From Belliella filtrata (GTDB taxonomy: Bacteria > Bacteroidota > Bacteroidia > Cytophagales > Cyclobacteriaceae), in NCBI RefSeq assembly GCF_022549775.1, contig NZ_JAKZGP010000011.1, positions 30,480 through 94,479 on the forward strand: a DNA stretch of 64,000 nt, written 5' to 3'. Of this stretch, positions 63,904 to 64,000 are shown in pieces (position 1 is the stretch's first letter; every line of letters starts with the position of its first letter). The notes beneath the pieces were generated by a model. The model saw only the letters and a program-made list of their open reading frames with translations. It was not told the origin of the DNA and did not search any database. The translations under genes were made by a program, and so were the position numbers.

Positions 63904-64000
<97 letters not shown>

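Overview
This is a stretch of ordinary, mostly core chromosome from a member of the Bacteroidota, most likely order Cytophagales. The evidence is the 5' end of a 16S rRNA gene at the right edge, promoters of the TTG-N(19-20)-TAnnTTTG type, the AT-rich sequence, and many Bacteroidota-typical genes: long-form IspG, DUF3667, DUF6089-like, BT_3928-like, DUF2480, DUF1599 and large outer-membrane barrels. I see no prophage, transposase, integrase, CRISPR array or tRNA gene.

Layout. 1-5 kb: a 5'-truncated NtrY-like histidine kinase, then a 1154-residue exported surface protein. 5-12 kb: a PIF1-like helicase (minus), an SDR, ispG, a small membrane protein, a YjbR-type protein and an orphan ABC ATPase. 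12-18 kb (minus): SlyD-type isomerase, small membrane protein, leuS, an outer-membrane barrel protein and an MscS channel. 18-21 kb: a GNAT-nitrilase fusion packed against kdsC and kdsA (Kdo synthesis). 21-23.5 kb: two convergent L,D-transpeptidases. 23.7-28.8 kb: a PTPS-like protein and folE (pterins), an SDR, two unknown small proteins, a flavin reductase and guaA. 29-32 kb: a TPR/periplasmic-binding protein and hemL. 32-36 kb: DUF3667, an ArsC-like protein and the divergent threonine-degradation pair tdh/kbl. 36-41.5 kb: folP-cdaA (minus) against DUF1599, BT_3928-like and aroK (plus), then a FadL-type porin. 41.6-49 kb: a low-complexity Gly/Arg/Ser lipoprotein, proS, a DUF4397 lipoprotein, a Tat-exported Gfo/Idh/MocA oxidoreductase, an Ldh-family dehydrogenase and a Ppx/GppA phosphatase. 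49-53.8 kb: acyl-CoA carboxylase beta subunit, M42 peptidase, a metal-receptor-like protein and a lipoprotein. 54-60 kb: an active M16 peptidase, an HxxEH-less M16 partner with an extra C-terminal domain, a free-standing copy of that domain, and an M61 peptidase. 60-63.5 kb: rpmH, rnpA, an S41 protease, tsaB and DUF2480. 63.5-64 kb: tandem rrn promoters, leader and the start of 16S rRNA.

Genes that work together: kdsC/kdsA (Kdo), tdh/kbl (threonine to glycine and acetyl-CoA), the PTPS-like gene with folE (pterins), the M16 pair, and folP/cdaA as a translationally overlapping pair. Many units end in clear hairpin terminators, several of them shared by convergent genes. I did not find a convincing wholly new system. 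The most interesting items are the M16 pair with its duplicated domain, the GNAT-nitrilase/Kdo gene packing, the eukaryote-like PTPS next to folE, and the low-complexity lipoprotein.
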